A stretch of DNA of 8,370 nucleotides from assembly GCA_031279175.1 (NCBI GenBank), contig JAITJA010000012.1:1-8370 (forward strand). Reading direction: 5' to 3'. How positions within the stretch are numbered: position 1 is the first letter of the stretch; every line of letters begins with the position of its first letter. The notes under the pieces were generated by a model. That model searched no databases. It saw only the letters and a list, made by a program, of their open reading frames with translations, and was not told the origin of the DNA. This DNA is from Odoribacteraceae bacterium. GTDB lineage: Bacteria > Bacteroidota > Bacteroidia > Bacteroidales > Marinifilaceae. Both the position numbers and the translations under genes were made by a program. Shown in pieces: positions 1 through 5,761 of the stretch.

Positions 1-1956
1 AGACAACGGCACCTTAGCATTTATCACGCGCGCGCCAGCCCTTGACTCCATGCCCTCCACTTGACCGCGACGACGGTTAAGGTCACCTATGATGTCTCCC
101 ATGTACTCGTCGGGAGTCACCACTTCCAGTTTCATGATCGGCTCCAACAACACCGGCTTCGCCTTCTGTGCAGCCTCCTTGTATCCAATTTTGGCAGCCA
201 TCTCGAACGACAACTGATCAGAGTCTACCGGGTGAAAAGAACCGTCTAATAGCGTAATCTTCATGTTGCTCAACGGGAAGCCTGCCAGCACGCCATTCTC
301 CATGGCCTCCTTGAATCCCTTCTCCACGGAAGGAATAAACTCCTTCGGGATATTGCCGCCCTTTACCTCGTTGACAAAGGTCAAGCCTTCCGTGTCGGCG
401 TCGCCTGGTCCCATGCGGAAGATAATATCGGCGAACTTACCGCGGCCTCCCGTTTGCTTCTTGAACACGTGACGATGATCCACGATCCCGGTGATTGCCT
501 CCTTGTAGGCCACTTGCGGTGCACCTTGATTACACTCCACCTTGAACTCTCGTTTCAAGCGGTCGAGAATAATATCGAGATGCAACTCGCCCATCCCGCT
601 GATCACCGTTTGTCCTGAATCCGCGTCCGTTTTCACGCGGAACGTGGGATCCTCCTCGGACAGTTTCGCCAGGGCGATACTCAACTTATCGGTATCCTTC
701 TGGGTCAACGGCTCGACGGCGATACCGATCACCGGTTCGGGGAAGGTCATGCTCTCCAGCACGATCTGGTTCTCCTCGAGACAGAGGGTATCTCCGGTAC
801 GGATATCCTTGAACCCGACACAGGCGCAAATATCGCCTGCCTCGATCTCTTCCCTTGGTTGTTGCTTGTTAGAGTGCATTTGGAAGAGGCGCGAGATACG
901 CTCCTTCTTCTCCGTGCGCGAGTTATAAACATACGAACCGGACGTGATCTTCCCGGAATAGACGCGCGTGTAGCACAAGCGTCCCACGAAAGGATCGGTC
1001 GCGATCTTGAAGGCCAGCGCGGAGAGCGGTGCTTCCGGGTCTATCTCGAACGTCTTTGGTTCGTCCGTTCTCGGGTCGACGCCGACTGCCGCCGGCACGT
1101 CCAGCGGGTGGGGCAAGAAAGCGACCACCGCGTCGAGCAAGTTATGTACTCCTTTATTCTTAAACGACGAGCCGCACATCACCGGGCAAAACGTCATGGC
1201 GATCACGGCCTTTCGTACCACGGCCTTCACCTCTTCCGTCGTGATCGTCTCCGGGGCATCGAAGAAGCGCTCCATCAGCGCCTCGTCCTGCACGGCGGCG
1301 GCCTCGATCAACGTATCCCTCCACTCCTGGGCCTCGGCCAACATACTGGCGGGGATCTCCTTGACGACAGGCTCCATGTTCCCGCCTTCCCAGACGAACG
1401 CCTTCATCTCTATCAAGTCGATCACGCCGGAGAAATTCTCCTCCGCTCCTATTGGCAACTGGAGGGGGATAGGATTTGCCTTCAACTTCTCTCGTATTTC
1501 GCGAACGGCTTTCATGAAATCCGCTCCCGAGCGGTCCATTTTATTCACGAAAGCGATTCTTGGCACGCCATACTTGTCGGCTTGCCTCCAGACAGTTTCC
1601 GACTGGGCTTCCACCCCGCCCACGGCGCAGAACAGCGCCACGGCCCCGTCCAGCACGCGCAGGGAGCGCTCCACCTCCACGGTAAAGTCCACGTGTCCGG
1701 GGGTATCGATAATATTAATCTTGTATTCCTTGTCCTCGTACTTCCAGAAGCAGGTAGTCGCGGCGGAAGTAATCGTGATCCCCCGTTCCTGCTCCTGCAC
1801 CATCCAGTCCATCGTGGCCGCCCCGTCGTGCACCTCGCCGATCTTGTGGGAGACCCCCGTGAAATAGAGGATACGTTCTGTCGTGGTCGTTTTCCCGGCA
1901 TCGATATGAGCCATGATGCCGATATTACGCGTATAATGTAAATCTCTTTTTGCCAT
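1..1956 (-). CDS. fusA: Elongation factor G, 3' end cut off by the window edge
   Basis: This encodes the translational GTPase that moves tRNAs and mRNA through the ribosome after each peptide bond and helps recycle ribosomes. The frame reads without a stop from ATG at 1956 to base 1, giving 652 codons. EF-G is usually about 700-720 residues, so about the last 50 residues (the end of domain V) lie outside. The GTPase motifs are complete: AHIDAGKT at residues 16-23, the switch I region around RGITI (58-62), DTPGH at 84-88 with the catalytic-loop histidine, and NKMD at 138-141. Domain II follows (ALAFKIATDPFVGRL), then domains III-V, including the GQVEGMESR stretch near the edge. The start lies 15 bases after the rpsG stop, with a purine-rich AAGGGTAGGG at 1961-1970 as a probable ribosome site. 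It is co-transcribed with rpsL and rpsG. Nothing looks degenerate; the identification is secure. Confidence 0.98.
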   Translation of the reverse strand, partial: MAKRDLHYTRNIGIMAHIDAGKTTTTERILYFTGVSHKIGEVHDGAATMDWMVQEQERGITITSAATTCFWKYEDKEYKINIIDTPGHVDFTVEVERSLRVLDGAVALFCAVGGVEAQSETVWRQADKYGVPRIAFVNKMDRSGADFMKAVREIREKLKANPIPLQLPIGAEENFSGVIDLIEMKAFVWEGGNMEPVVKEIPASMLAEAQEWRDTLIEAAAVQDEALMERFFDAPETITTEEVKAVVRKAVIAMTFCPVMCGSSFKNKGVHNLLDAVVAFLPHPLDVPAAVGVDPRTDEPKTFEIDPEAPLSALAFKIATDPFVGRLCYTRVYSGKITSGSYVYNSRTEKKERISRLFQMHSNKQQPREEIEAGDICACVGFKDIRTGDTLCLEENQIVLESMTFPEPVIGIAVEPLTQKDTDKLSIALAKLSEEDPTFRVKTDADSGQTVISGMGELHLDIILDRLKREFKVECNQGAPQVAYKEAITGIVDHRHVFKKQTGGRGKFADIIFRMGPGDADTEGLTFVNEVKGGNIPKEFIPSVEKGFKEAMENGVLAGFPLSNMKITLLDGSFHPVDSDQLSFEMAAKIGYKEAAQKAKPVLLEPIMKLEVVTPDEYMGDIIGDLNRRRGQVEGMESRAGARVINAKVPLS

Positions 1957-1971
1957 CTAACCCTACCCTTC

Positions 1972-2451
1972 TTAAAATCTAAAATGAGCGAAAGCCCGGT
2001 TAGCCTCGGCCATGCGGTGGATCTCCTCTTTTCTCTTGTAGGCGGCCCCTTCTTGCTTGTATGCTGCCATGATTTCGGCGGCCAACTTCTCGGACATTCC
2101 CTTACCGCTACGCTTGCGGGAATAGAGTATCATGTTTTTCACGGAGATCGCTCTTTTTCTATTGGGATTGATTTCCGTCGGAACCTGGAACGTGGCGCCC
2201 CCGACGCGTCGGCTTTTCACCTCCACGTCCGGCGTGATATTGACCAGTGCTTGTTTCCAGACTTCCAGCGCGGGTTTCTCTTCTTTCTTCGCCAGCTTCT
2301 CCTCCACGATATCAATCGCGTCGTAAAAGATCCTGAAGGCGATAGATTTTTTCCCGTCTTTCATCAAATCGTTCACGAACCGGGTAACCAGCGTGTCATT
2401 GAACCTGGGATCCGGCAAAAGGATTCTTTTCTTTGGTGTTGACTTTCTCAT
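1972..2451 (-). CDS. rpsG: Small ribosomal subunit protein uS7 (S7)
   Basis: This encodes uS7, a primary 16S rRNA-binding protein that nucleates folding of the 3' major (head) domain and lies near the E-site tRNA. The 159-residue product has the full family length. It begins MRKSTPKKR, carries the conserved block KQALVNITPDVEVKSRRVGGATFQVP in its middle, and ends with the HRMAEANRAFAHFRF tail. The ATG at 2449-2451 is preceded by an A-rich TAAAGAAGA, a weak ribosome site typical of Bacteroidota. The stop is TAA. It lies between rpsL (114 bases upstream) and fusA (15 bases downstream), the usual str operon order. In Escherichia coli S7 represses its own operon by binding the rpsL-rpsG intercistronic RNA; the structured gap here could serve the same purpose, but that is an analogy. 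Confidence 0.98.
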   Translation of the reverse strand: MRKSTPKKRILLPDPRFNDTLVTRFVNDLMKDGKKSIAFRIFYDAIDIVEEKLAKKEEKPALEVWKQALVNITPDVEVKSRRVGGATFQVPTEINPNRKRAISVKNMILYSRKRSGKGMSEKLAAEIMAAYKQEGAAYKRKEEIHRMAEANRAFAHFRF

Positions 2452-2464
2452 TCTTCTTTAGTTT

Positions 2465-2513
2465 ACGAATTTGTTCGTTGGCTGCCCTTTTGGTCTTCAA
2501 CGGTCGGCCGACC
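2465..2513 (-). promoter_or_regulatory. Structured rpsL-rpsG intercistronic RNA, possible S7 control site
   Basis: The 114-base gap between rpsL and rpsG holds two inverted repeats. One is a perfect 12-base palindrome GGTCGGCCGACC at 2502-2513, which can fold with a four-base loop. The other is ACGAA-loop-TTCGT at 2465-2478, a five-pair stem with a four-base loop, 13 bases from the rpsG start. On the transcribed strand the second hairpin lies just upstream of the weak ribosome site. E. coli S7 is known to repress translation from the equivalent gap. Assigning the same role here rests on position only; the structures are visible, the function is inferred. Neither hairpin is followed by a U-run on the transcript, so they are not terminators. 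Confidence 0.4.
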
Positions 2514-2565
2514 ATTTACTCAACTGCTGGTAACAACTCATAAACAACTCTTGGTTTGCTATTAA

Positions 2566-2985
2566 TTATTTCTTTTTTCCTTTTTGGGCGGTGGGTGCGG
2601 GAGCGCCTTTACCGGCCTTGGGGCGTTTAGTTCCATACTTGGAACGACTTTTCGAGCGTCCGTTCACGCCGGAGGCGTCCAGGGCGCCGCGGATCAAGTG
2701 ATACCGGACGCCGGGGAGGTCCTTGACGCGTCCGCCGCGGATCAACACGATCGAGTGTTCTTGCAGGTTATGCTCTTCCCCGGGGATATACGCGTTCACC
2801 TCTTTCCCGTTGGTCAGTCTTACCCTGGCCACCTTTCTCATTGCAGAGTTGGGTTTCTTGGGAGTTGTCGTGTACACGCGGACGCACACGCCTCGCCTCT
2901 GCGGGCAAGAATCCAGGGCCGGGGCCTTGCTTTTATCCTTGATTTTCACCCTTCCTTTTCTTACTAACTGTTGGATAGTTGGCAT
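2566..2985 (-). CDS. rpsL: Small ribosomal subunit protein uS12 (S12)
   Basis: This encodes uS12, the decoding-centre protein that helps monitor codon-anticodon pairing and is the classic site of streptomycin-resistance changes. The product has 139 residues. It starts MPTIQQLVRKGR, carries TPKKPNSA (residues 41-48) and ends in a lysine-rich tail. The residues linked to streptomycin response are in the ordinary sensitive-type state: Lys43, Lys88 and Pro91 in the RVKDLPGVRYH block. Asp89, which RimO methylthiolates in many bacteria, is present. It is the first gene of the minus-strand operon with rpsG and fusA. A promoter lies about 40-70 bases upstream, so the leader is short (roughly 35 bases). 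The stop is TAA. Confidence 0.98.
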   Translation of the reverse strand: MPTIQQLVRKGRVKIKDKSKAPALDSCPQRRGVCVRVYTTTPKKPNSAMRKVARVRLTNGKEVNAYIPGEEHNLQEHSIVLIRGGRVKDLPGVRYHLIRGALDASGVNGRSKSRSKYGTKRPKAGKGAPAPTAQKGKKK

Positions 2986-3026
2986 ACAAGTACTTTTATT
3001 TAATTACTATTATTCAGTTTGGCCTG

Positions 3027-3058
3027 CAAAAGTAGTGACTAATATTATTACCACCAAA
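3027..3058 (-). promoter_or_regulatory. Promoter of the rpsL-rpsG-fusA operon
   Basis: On the minus strand TTTG at 3058-3055 is followed, after a 20-base spacer counted from TTG, by TACTTTTG at 3034-3027. This fits the Bacteroidota housekeeping pattern (TTTG near -33, TAnnTTTG near -7) in both boxes and in spacing. Transcription would start near 3020, leaving about 35 bases of leader before the rpsL ATG. The pattern is seen directly; its use in the cell is inferred. Confidence 0.75.
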
Positions 3059-3172
3059 CATTCTCTTTATTTTTTCCCAAAAAAGATAAGAATGTGAAAC
3101 TGTTAAGAGGCGTCTCGGGGGGGATGGCTCCAAAAAACTCTCCCGGGCGTCCCGGTATTTGGTTATTATCGT

Positions 3173-3180
3173 TACATTTG
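3173..3180 (+). promoter_or_regulatory. Possible -7 element for the ECF sigma gene
   Basis: TACATTTG matches the Bacteroidota TAnnTTTG box and would place a start site about 55 bases before the sigma ATG. The -33 position does not hold TTG; the nearest upstream TTTG (3158-3161) is only 11 bases away. The site is therefore half a housekeeping promoter at best. It may be weak or helped by another factor, or the gene may be read by an alternative sigma. Confidence 0.35.
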
Positions 3181-3239
3181 GCCGCCTCGCGCGGGAACAA
3201 AGTGGCGCGAAATCGAGCGAATAATTAAATCATCCAAAA

Positions 3240-3863
3240 ATGAACAAGGAGACGCCGGGCAACTCGAGGAACGAGCAGCAGCATGACGCCGAAACGATTG
3301 AAGGACTCTTCCGGTTGTATTATAATCCATTGTGCAACTACTGCCGGGGGATCACGGGGGAGCGGGAGGTGGCGGAAGATATTGTACAGGACGTCTTCGC
3401 GTACCTTTGGGATCACCGCGATTCCATTGACATGACGGTCTCTATCAAGGCCTACTTGTACGCGGCCGTTCGCAACGGGGCGCTCAAGTTTCTCCGGAAG
3501 CAGGCCACGGAGCAGGCGCACTCGCCGCGGTTGACGGAATTTATTGCATACCTCCAGGAGTTGAAGTCGCCCGAGCAAGAACACCTTATTATAGAGAAAA
3601 TCCGGCAGGCGCTGGATGAACTACCCGGGCAGTGCCGCGCGATATTCCTAATGAACTGTTTAGAAGAGAAAAAGTACAAGGAGATCGCGGTCGAGTTAGG
3701 CATCTCGGTCAACACCGTGAAGACCCAGCTCTCGAGGGCATACGCCAGCATCCGGAAGAAAGTTGGCATCAAGGGGTCGCTCCTGCTTTTCCTGTTATAC
3801 CGCCGGCGCGTGCTTGGCGGCAGACTCCTTCTTCCGCGTTCTCGCGAGGGGAGCGTTCGGTAG
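3240..3863 (+). CDS. ECF RNA polymerase sigma factor, Bacteroides expansion type
   Basis: This is a cytoplasmic sigma-70-type factor of the extracytoplasmic-function group, which directs RNA polymerase to the promoters of a linked uptake locus. The 207-residue product has region 2 at about residues 22-87 (FRLYYNPLCNYC, then EDIVQDVFAYLWDHR) and region 4 at about 118-175 (LDELPGQCRAIFLMN, then the helix-turn-helix YKEIAVELGISVNTVKTQLSRA). There is no region 3, as expected for ECF factors. A hydrophobic SLLLFLLY stretch, common at the C-terminus of this subfamily, is followed by an unusual basic tail of about 20 residues (RRRVLGGRLLLPRSREGSVR) ending in TAG. The start has no Shine-Dalgarno but an A-rich CATCCAAAA leader. 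The gene diverges from rpsL and precedes fecR and susC, so its partner is most likely that FecR. The target promoters are not visible here. Confidence 0.94.
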   Translation: MNKETPGNSRNEQQHDAETIEGLFRLYYNPLCNYCRGITGEREVAEDIVQDVFAYLWDHRDSIDMTVSIKAYLYAAVRNGALKFLRKQATEQAHSPRLTEFIAYLQELKSPEQEHLIIEKIRQALDELPGQCRAIFLMNCLEEKKYKEIAVELGISVNTVKTQLSRAYASIRKKVGIKGSLLLFLLYRRRVLGGRLLLPRSREGSVR

Positions 3864-4040
3864 CATTTCCCAGGTCTTTACATGGTCTCCGGCGGTTCGT
3901 TAGCGACTTCCGGAAGCTCCATCGCCCTTCCTGCTGATCGCGAGGGGCGTTCGGGGAAGTCCGACGGCATGTCGCGTCGTCTGGTAGCCCTTTTTACATC
4001 CTCCCGGGGTGTCCCGTGGATCGCGGGGCCGTTACCGGGG
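3864..4040 (+). other. Spacer after the sigma gene with no recognisable gene
   Basis: This GC-rich stretch starts the 756-base gap between the sigma stop and the fecR start. The sigma frame stays open past its TAG for 72 codons, to a TGA at 4077-4079 inside the first repeat array. The predicted peptide (from MVSGGSLATSGSS) resembles no family I know and ends in repeat sequence. I see no FecR N-terminal motif in any frame, no RNA gene and no clear terminator. It may be old spacer or degraded coding sequence. Confidence 0.5.
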
Positions 4041-4320
4041 CATGTTGTTATCATGAATAAAGTTTTTTCCCTGCAATGACATGATGTTATTATCGTGAAT
4101 AAAGTTTTTTTCTTGCAATGACATGATGTCGTTACCGTGAATAAAGTTTTTTCCCTACAACGACATGATATCATTGTAGCAAATAACATGCTTTTTCTAC
4201 CGACAACATGATGTCATTCTAGCAAATAAAGTTTTTACATGCAAATGACATGATGTTATTCTAGCGAATAAAGTTTTTACATGACAATGATATGATGTCA
4301 TTATAGCGAATAAAGTTTTC
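4041..4320 (+). repeat. AT-rich tandem array, 42-bp unit, six units plus partial ends
   Basis: Units begin with GAATAAAGTTTTTT (CAAATAA variants in two copies) at 4055, 4097, 4139, 4181, 4224, 4266 and a partial one at 4308. The spacing is 42, 42, 42, 43, 42 and 42 bases. Each full unit also carries a near-perfect dyad, AATGACAT-G-ATGTCATT in its best form, centred at 4083, 4125, 4167, 4210, 4252 and 4294. A degenerate half copy begins the array near 4041. Unit 3 extends the dyad to CTACAA at one end and TTGTAG at the other. Forty-two bases equal four turns of B-DNA, so the dyads would face the same side of the helix. The array is not CRISPR-like because it has no unique spacers. A 43-base unit breaks the codon frame, which argues against a coding repeat. 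The function is unknown; an operator cluster or structured leader are the main options. Confidence 0.9.
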
Positions 4321-4346
4321 ACACGGTAAAAACACGTTCCGAAAGG

Positions 4347-4358
4347 GCCCCGCGGGGC
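4347..4358. repeat. Perfect GC palindrome at the junction of the two arrays
   Basis: GCCCCGCGGGGC is a perfect 12-base palindrome in the short gap between the AT-rich and GC-rich arrays. Its last two bases are the first two of the first GC-rich unit, so folding it as RNA would compete with the first hairpin of that array. No U-run follows, so it is not an intrinsic terminator. Confidence 0.55.
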
Positions 4359-4524
4359 TGCCGGAGAGCAGCGGGAAGCGTTGACGGGGGGAATTCAAGC
4401 TGCCGGAGAGCAGCGGGAAGCGTTGACGGGAGGAATTCAAGCTGCCGGAGAGTAGCGGGAAGCGTTGACGGGAGGAATTCAAGCTACCGGAGAGTAGCGG
4501 GAAGCGTTGACGGGGGGAATTCGC
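4357..4524 (+). repeat. GC-rich tandem array, four exact 42-bp units with hairpins
   Basis: Units start at 4357, 4399, 4441 and 4483, each exactly 42 bases and more than 90 percent alike by eye. Each contains an inverted repeat around a CGGAGA loop, then GGGAAGCGTTGACGGG and GGAATTC. The stem is GCTGC/GCAGC in units 1 and 2, GCTGC/GTAGC in unit 3 (one G-U pair in RNA) and GCTAC/GTAGC in unit 4 (pairing restored). A decayed fifth unit may begin at 4525. The sequence is unrelated to the AT-rich array although the period is the same. High similarity between units suggests recent expansion. In the fecR frame the array is open and would read as 14-residue repeats, but no start codon is present there. 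Confidence 0.92.
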
Positions 4525-4619
4525 GTTACGGCAGCCCGTCGGGGAGAATAAAAAAAAGGAGTGGAGCTTGTCACCCGTTTCGCCGCGTCACGGACTATAG
4601 GAGAGTTAAAAAAAGCGTC
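4525..4619 (+). other. Leader between the repeats and fecR
   Basis: CCCGTC at 4535-4540 pairs with GACGGG at 4509-4514 of the last GC-rich unit, across a 20-base loop. An A-run and AGGAG follow near 4550-4562. A second purine run, TAGGAGAG at 4598-4605, lies 14 bases before the fecR ATG, somewhat far for a ribosome site. I see no TAnnTTTG promoter on the plus strand here, so fecR may be read from upstream of the sigma gene or from a promoter type I cannot recognise. Confidence 0.4.
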
Positions 4620-5681
4620 ATGCAACATCGATTTCGATTTTTAGTTCGTCAGGCCGTCGCGGGAGCGCGGGAGACGCCGGGCGACCCGGTAGAAGGCTGG
4701 GAGCGCGTCCGTGAGAAACGGGCAGCGTTACATCTTCGCGCGGCGCGATCGCGGGCGTTACGCTACGCGGCCGCGATCGTTCTTGTCGCGGCGACAGTCA
4801 TTTACCTTCACCTTTACCGTCGCGCTGGTGCTCCTGTCGCGGGAGAGGGAGTCGACGTCCCGTCGCGCGTCACGTTAATCCTGGCCAACGGGGAACAGAT
4901 TCGTTGGGAAGACGACCGGCAGCAGTTTCACGTTGACGAGCTGGGGATTTCCATCGCTCGCGACAGTGCCGGGAGCGTCATGCGATACAGCGCCGGTCGT
5001 GTCGCTGGAGACGCGACGCGTCACAACCGTTTGATTGTCCCCCGCGGGTGCGAGTTTTCCGCGCAACTACCTGATGGTTCTACCGTGTGGCTCAACTCTG
5101 CCACCACGTTACGTTTCCCTGTCGCGTTCCCTCCCGGGGAGCGGGTCGTTCACCTCGAGGGCTAGGCCTACTTCGAGGTCGCGCCGGACGCGCGCGCGCC
5201 GTTCCGGGTCATTTCCGGTGATAAAGTCGTCACCGTCCTGGGGACGCGCTTCAACATCAGTGCTTACGGCGACGACCCGACGTGGCATGTCACGCTCGTT
5301 GACGGGGCGGTAAGCGTCCGTCTCGACGAGGGAGCAAGCGAGGAAAGCATCCTGCAACCCGCGCAACAACTGCTCGTCCGCGAGGAGACGCGGGAAGTCG
5401 AGGTGCACGTCGTCGAGACAGAAACCTACACCGCGTGGACGCGCGGGCAGATCTACTTCAAGCTCTCGCCGCTCGAGGAGATCGTCAAGAAGCTGGAACG
5501 CTGGTACGACTTCGAGATCACCTACGAGGACGAGGCGTTGAAACGGGCGCGATTCCGCGGTGGCATCAACAAGTACCGCCCGCTGGAGGAGACCCTGCGT
5601 TACCTGGAGGAGACCGGCAAGGTACGGTTCAGCGTCCAGGGCAAGAACGTCATCGTGACAAGAGCAATAGAAAAAAGATAA
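4620..5681 (+). pseudogene. FecR-like anti-sigma factor interrupted by one in-frame TAG
   Basis: FecR proteins are single-pass inner-membrane regulators: the cytoplasmic end binds an ECF sigma factor and the periplasmic part receives a signal from the STN domain of an outer-membrane receptor. ATG at 4620 opens a frame of 353 codons to TAA at 5679-5681, with one stop, TAG, at codon 182 (5163-5165). The membrane helix is at about residues 49-66 (YAAAIVLVAATVIYLHLY). The FecR domain spans about 125-235, with LIVPRGCEFSAQLPDGSTVWLNSATTL before the stop and AYFEVAPDARAPFRV, then VLGTRFN, after it. A DUF4974-type domain is at about 277-348 (IYFKLSPLEEIVKKL). The TAG replaces the Glu of the usual GEAYFEV motif, one base from GAG. 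The cytoplasmic part is short: about 48 residues, where 80 or more is common. A 181-residue fragment would keep the cytoplasmic end and membrane helix but lose most of the sensor. No ATG restart is seen soon after the TAG; the first plausible one is GTG at 5403. Recent decay, readthrough or a base-call error are all possible. Confidence 0.88.
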
Positions 5682-5761
5682 CCGAATGATCACCCTTACC
5701 CCGTCATCCCGCGTCGCGGCGGCGGGCGTGCCGGTTGATTGTACATTAACACGCGAATACC

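Noticed and set aside
859..1941. Long plus-strand open frame opposite fusA
   Set aside because: It is antisense to an unmistakable EF-G gene with all motifs intact; the protein looks like GC-rich shadow sequence.
3070..3084. TTTTTT-CCC-AAAAAA inverted repeat as a terminator
   Set aside because: It has only A-T pairs and a three-base loop, and lies between two divergent promoters where no transcript needs to end. It may just be bendable AT-rich DNA upstream of the rpsL promoter.
3878..4189. Minus-strand open frame with a 14-residue Cys-His-Cys repeat (SCHCREKTLFTIIT)
   Set aside because: It is simply the 42-base array read as 14 codons. One unit is 43 bases and breaks the frame, the rest of the frame is antisense to plain spacer, and no promoter or ribosome site is seen.
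4261..4482. Minus-strand open frame with repeated NSSRQRFPLLSGSL
   Set aside because: It is the GC-rich array in antisense, starts only at a TTG inside a repeat and runs on into the other array. A frame-keeping period explains it.
4041..4524. CRISPR array
   Set aside because: The units are contiguous and near-identical over their full 42 bases, so there are no unique spacers, and no cas genes are present.
4784..4796. TGTCGC-G-GCGACA palindrome in fecR as an operator
   Set aside because: It lies inside the membrane-helix codons of a gene full of GTCGC (Val-Ala type) codons, so chance and codon use explain it.
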